This document shows positions 40,153 to 42,488 of a stretch of 42,488 bases of DNA, piece after piece. The position numbers and the translations under genes are program-made. Each line of letters begins with the position of its first letter. Position 1 is the stretch's first letter. Origin of the DNA: Mesotaenium endlicherianum (lineage: Eukaryota; Streptophyta; Zygnematophyceae; Zygnematales; Mesotaeniaceae); assembly GCA_009602735.1 (NCBI GenBank), contig WELA01007268.1, positions 354,626-397,113 of the forward strand, read 5' to 3'. The notes beneath the pieces are model-generated. The model made no database searches, was not told where the DNA came from, and saw only the letters and a program-made list of their open reading frames with translations.

Positions 40153-41763
40153 TTACTGGCCTTTGTGGAATAATTCTTGATAGTAGTTAGCCAACCCGAG
40201 GAAGGATCGAACTTCAGAGACCGACTGAGGTACTGGCCAGTCCCTTATGGTCTGGACTTTCTTAGGATCCACACTGATGCCCTCTTGACTGACAACGTGG
40301 CCTAAGAATTCAATACTTTCCTTAAAGAAATCACACTTGCTCATTTTAGCATACAAGTGGTGTGTTCTTAGAGTGTCCAGGACCGTCTTTAAGTGTTCAG
40401 CGTGCTGAGCTTCATCTTTAGAGAAAATTAAAATATAATCCAGGAAAACTTGCACAAACTTATCCAAATAAGGTCTGAAAATGTCATTCATAGCACCCAT
40501 GAAGGTGGCAGGAGCATTAGTCAGTCCAAATGGCATCACGTTGAACTCATAGTGTCCATAACGTGTACGGAATGCAGTCTTGTGTTCATCCCCCTCGGCA
40601 ATTCTGATTTGATGATAACCACTCTTGAGATCTATTTTACTGAACACCTTAGCACCAGACAGGGTATCAAGCAAGTCCTCGATCTTGGGTAAAGCATACT
40701 TGTTCTTTACTGTAATTCTGTTCAGGGCTCTGTAATCCACACACATCCGCATACTGCCATCCTTTTTCTTAACAAATAGGATGGGTGCGCCGTAAGGTGA
40801 TTTACTGGGAGAAATATAACCATTTTCCTCAAGCTCTGCAATCTGTGTTTTCAACTCCTCGCTCTCCACATAAGACAAGCCATAAGTGCGTTGCCAAGGT
40901 GGCTGACTCTCAGGTAATAGATCAATCCTATGATCTAATTCCCTTTTAGGGGGTAGTCCTGGAGGCATATTAAATACATCAGTGTAATGAGCAACAATTT
41001 TTGCAGCAGTAGGGTGCTTCGGAGGGCTTACCTTTTTCTCAACCACTTCTTCAGGTTGAGGGGGTACCTCTCTTAGCAGCAGACAGAACATTCTGTCCTC
41101 CTTCTGGTTCCAGCTTTTGACGAATTCCATTGCATTCAGCAACTTGCATCCTTCTGGAAGCCTCTTCTTTTCCTTCATTTGCCATCCACACAGGACAAGA
41201 GGAAGAGCACTGGTGGGTGCCAAGTCAGTCTGCCCATCACTGGCTCCTCTCACTTTAACTGTACCTCTGCTCCAACACACTTCAGCTTGATGTCTATTAA
41301 GCCAGGACCTGCCTAGCACGAGATCATAAAAGCCAGTGTTGAGTACCTCAAATGTAAGCGTTTCAGTTAGAACTGCAATGCCAGAACCTAACCGGACCTC
41401 AATAAGCTTGGTTATAACTCCTCCCGGGATACTTGAGGCATCTCCAAGGAATGTTTTTCTATTCTCTTGGGTGACAGTAGGCAGCCTTAGCCGCTTAACT
41501 AAGTCCTTGTGGATAAAAGTATGTGACGCCCCTCCGTCAACAAATGCCCTCACCTTCCTACCTGCAATCATGCAATGCAGTAGGATAGGGGGGACTGTCT
41601 TTTCCTGACTTTCGCATTGTTCTCCTGACGTAGCAAAGAAATGTTGGACATCAGGTGGAACAAGAGCATCCAGAGTGTGCACTCTCTGGACGTCTATATT
41701 GCTGATGGTCTCCTTTATCTGGTTGTCAAGCATGCATAGTGAATCCAAAAAAGCAGGACCCAT
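40153..41763 (-). CDS. pol: Element D protease and reverse transcriptase part of pol
   Basis: 536-codon frame from the ATG at 41763. Protease motif [16 protein letters not shown] around residues 73-88; RT with [30 protein letters not shown] and the active-site segment [10 protein letters not shown], where the second Asp of the usual DD pair is Tyr (codons GAT TAT); the frame ends soon after LGLANYY because of the 11-bp deletion. The frame upstream of the ATG is closed by a TGA at 41788-41790, so translation from gag would need more than a simple frameshift; reinitiation at this ATG is an alternative. With the Asp to Tyr change RT should be catalytically dead. Confidence 0.9.
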   Translation of the reverse strand: MGPAFLDSLCMLDNQIKETISNIDVQRVHTLDALVPPDVQHFFATSGEQCESQEKTVPPILLHCMIAGRKVRAFVDGGASHTFIHKDLVKRLRLPTVTQENRKTFLGDASSIPGGVITKLIEVRLGSGIAVLTETLTFEVLNTGFYDLVLGRSWLNRHQAEVCWSRGTVKVRGASDGQTDLAPTSALPLVLCGWQMKEKKRLPEGCKLLNAMEFVKSWNQKEDRMFCLLLREVPPQPEEVVEKKVSPPKHPTAAKIVAHYTDVFNMPPGLPPKRELDHRIDLLPESQPPWQRTYGLSYVESEELKTQIAELEENGYISPSKSPYGAPILFVKKKDGSMRMCVDYRALNRITVKNKYALPKIEDLLDTLSGAKVFSKIDLKSGYHQIRIAEGDEHKTAFRTRYGHYEFNVMPFGLTNAPATFMGAMNDIFRPYLDKFVQVFLDYILIFSKDEAQHAEHLKTVLDTLRTHHLYAKMSKCDFFKESIEFLGHVVSQEGISVDPKKVQTIRDWPVPQSVSEVRSFLGLANYYQELFHKGQ

Positions 41764-41852
41764 AATACCTGCTACGAGGGCAGCTAGTCACGACTCACTA
41801 TCTCTAGCATCCTCACAGTCAGTAGACTGGATTACTGACTGTTGCTGTCTTT

Positions 41853-42488
41853 TCAAGGCTGGTCTTTTCTCTCGACCTTAGGAAGGTGCTTGACTCGACA
41901 CTGTCCTCTGTAGTGGCCTTTCTGCTGACAATGGTAGCAAATCGATTTTGCTGAGGCTGGTCTCGGCTTAGTCCTACCACCACCCCTTCCATAGCCACCT
42001 CGAGAGGAATCACCTCTACCTCTAGACTGAATAGCATTGTACTCATACCCATATTCATCACCCTGATTACACTCAACCTGGTCTCCTTCAATTGCATTGT
42101 AGGAACCGTGGGGATTTTTGACAATCTTAGACACCAAAGCGTTACTCTGGCGCTTGTGATTGAACTGCTGCTGATCCCAGGCGTCAGCATCGTGGATCAA
42201 GTTAGCCAGTTTCTCATACTTTTTCTCAGCAAAATGACTTGAGACCTCCGATTTCAAGCCATACCTGAAGTATGCTATCCTATACCGTTCTGGCAAATCT
42301 GGCTGCTTCATCATGTTCTCTTGGAACTTTTGAGCAAACTCAGCAACTGAAGTGGTCTGCTTCAGTGTCAGGGAGATCATCGCATAGATAGCTTTCTCCT
42401 GCTGGTTGATGACATCAAACTTCTCATGCAACTTCTCGACAAACTCTACCCACGTAGGGTCACCGAGTTGCCGAGCCTTACGCTCTTC
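41853..42488 (-). CDS. gag: Element D gag, partial (continues beyond window)
   Basis: The frame is open from the window edge to TGA at 41853. It includes the end of the capsid-like domain (WVEFVEKLHEKFDV, TTSVAEFAQKF, LPERYRIAYFRYGL), a Gly/Arg-rich linker (SRGRGDSSRGGYGRGGG) and a CCHC knuckle (CYHCQQKGHYRGQC). No breaks are seen, unlike the element C gag. The N-terminal part lies outside the window. Confidence 0.88.
   Translation of the reverse strand, partial: EERKARQLGDPTWVEFVEKLHEKFDVINQQEKAIYAMISLTLKQTTSVAEFAQKFQENMMKQPDLPERYRIAYFRYGLKSEVSSHFAEKKYEKLANLIHDADAWDQQQFNHKRQSNALVSKIVKNPHGSYNAIEGDQVECNQGDEYGYEYNAIQSRGRGDSSRGGYGRGGGRTKPRPASAKSICYHCQQKGHYRGQCRVKHLPKVERKDQP

Larger units (their letters stand above)
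35700..42488 (-). mobile_element. Ty3/gypsy chromovirus element D with extra ORF (5' end outside window)
   Basis: Minus-strand element of the same family as C. Order from the window end: gag (42488 to 41853), protease-RT (41763-40153), RNase H-integrase-chromodomain (40151-38058), extra ORF (37736-36069), PPT and truncated 3' LTR (35983-35700). It lacks the two large deletions seen in C. Defects visible: an 11-bp deletion near 40172 that breaks pol between RT and RNase H, Tyr in the RT active site, and the truncated 3' LTR. Confidence 0.88.

Noticed and set aside
1-42488. tRNA, rRNA or other RNA genes
   Set aside because: I saw no cloverleaf-like or rRNA-like sequence; the tRNA-like 12-mers are retrotransposon primer binding sites.

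Overview
This is nuclear DNA of a eukaryote. One spliced, gene-like locus sits at the left edge and almost everything else is transposable elements, many nested or broken. The intron-split LysM exons, chromodomain Ty3/gypsy elements primed by an initiator-Met-type tRNA, and hAT and Ty1/copia remnants fit a repeat-rich streptophyte. A charophyte alga such as Chara is my best guess from the style of the proteins; that is inference, not a search result.

Layout. 144-3050 (+): exons of a multi-LysM protein. 4370-4810 (-): a copia gag relic. 5827-20069 (-): Ty3/gypsy element A, old and dismembered. Its integrase is split by a solo LTR of family B (6890-7392, target duplication CAAAC). Its RNase H is split by a solo LTR of a third family, C' (8290-16229, target duplication CCACC). 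That C' LTR was later hit by a complete, young family B element (9395-16074, target duplication CTGCT). 20074-23579 (+): an hAT transposase pseudogene with two T/G-rich introns. 26017-34250 (-): Ty3/gypsy element C, bounded by two LTRs of about 720 bp but internally deleted. 35084-35627 (+): a gag-like fragment of another element. 35700 to the end (-): element D, a close relative of C, with a truncated 3' LTR and its 5' end outside the window.

Element B has intact gag and pol frames joined by a textbook -1 frameshift heptamer followed by a short hairpin. Elements C and D belong to one family that carries an extra same-strand ORF between pol and the 3' LTR. It is intact in D (555 aa) and decayed in C, and I recognise no domain in it. 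In both elements the second aspartate of the reverse transcriptase active site is tyrosine, and the polypurine-tract motif next to the LTR is repeated twice between pol and the extra ORF. These C/D features are the best candidates for something undescribed.

Four single N bases each sit between direct repeats of 21-33 bp. They look like unmerged contig overlaps and account for some apparent frame breaks.
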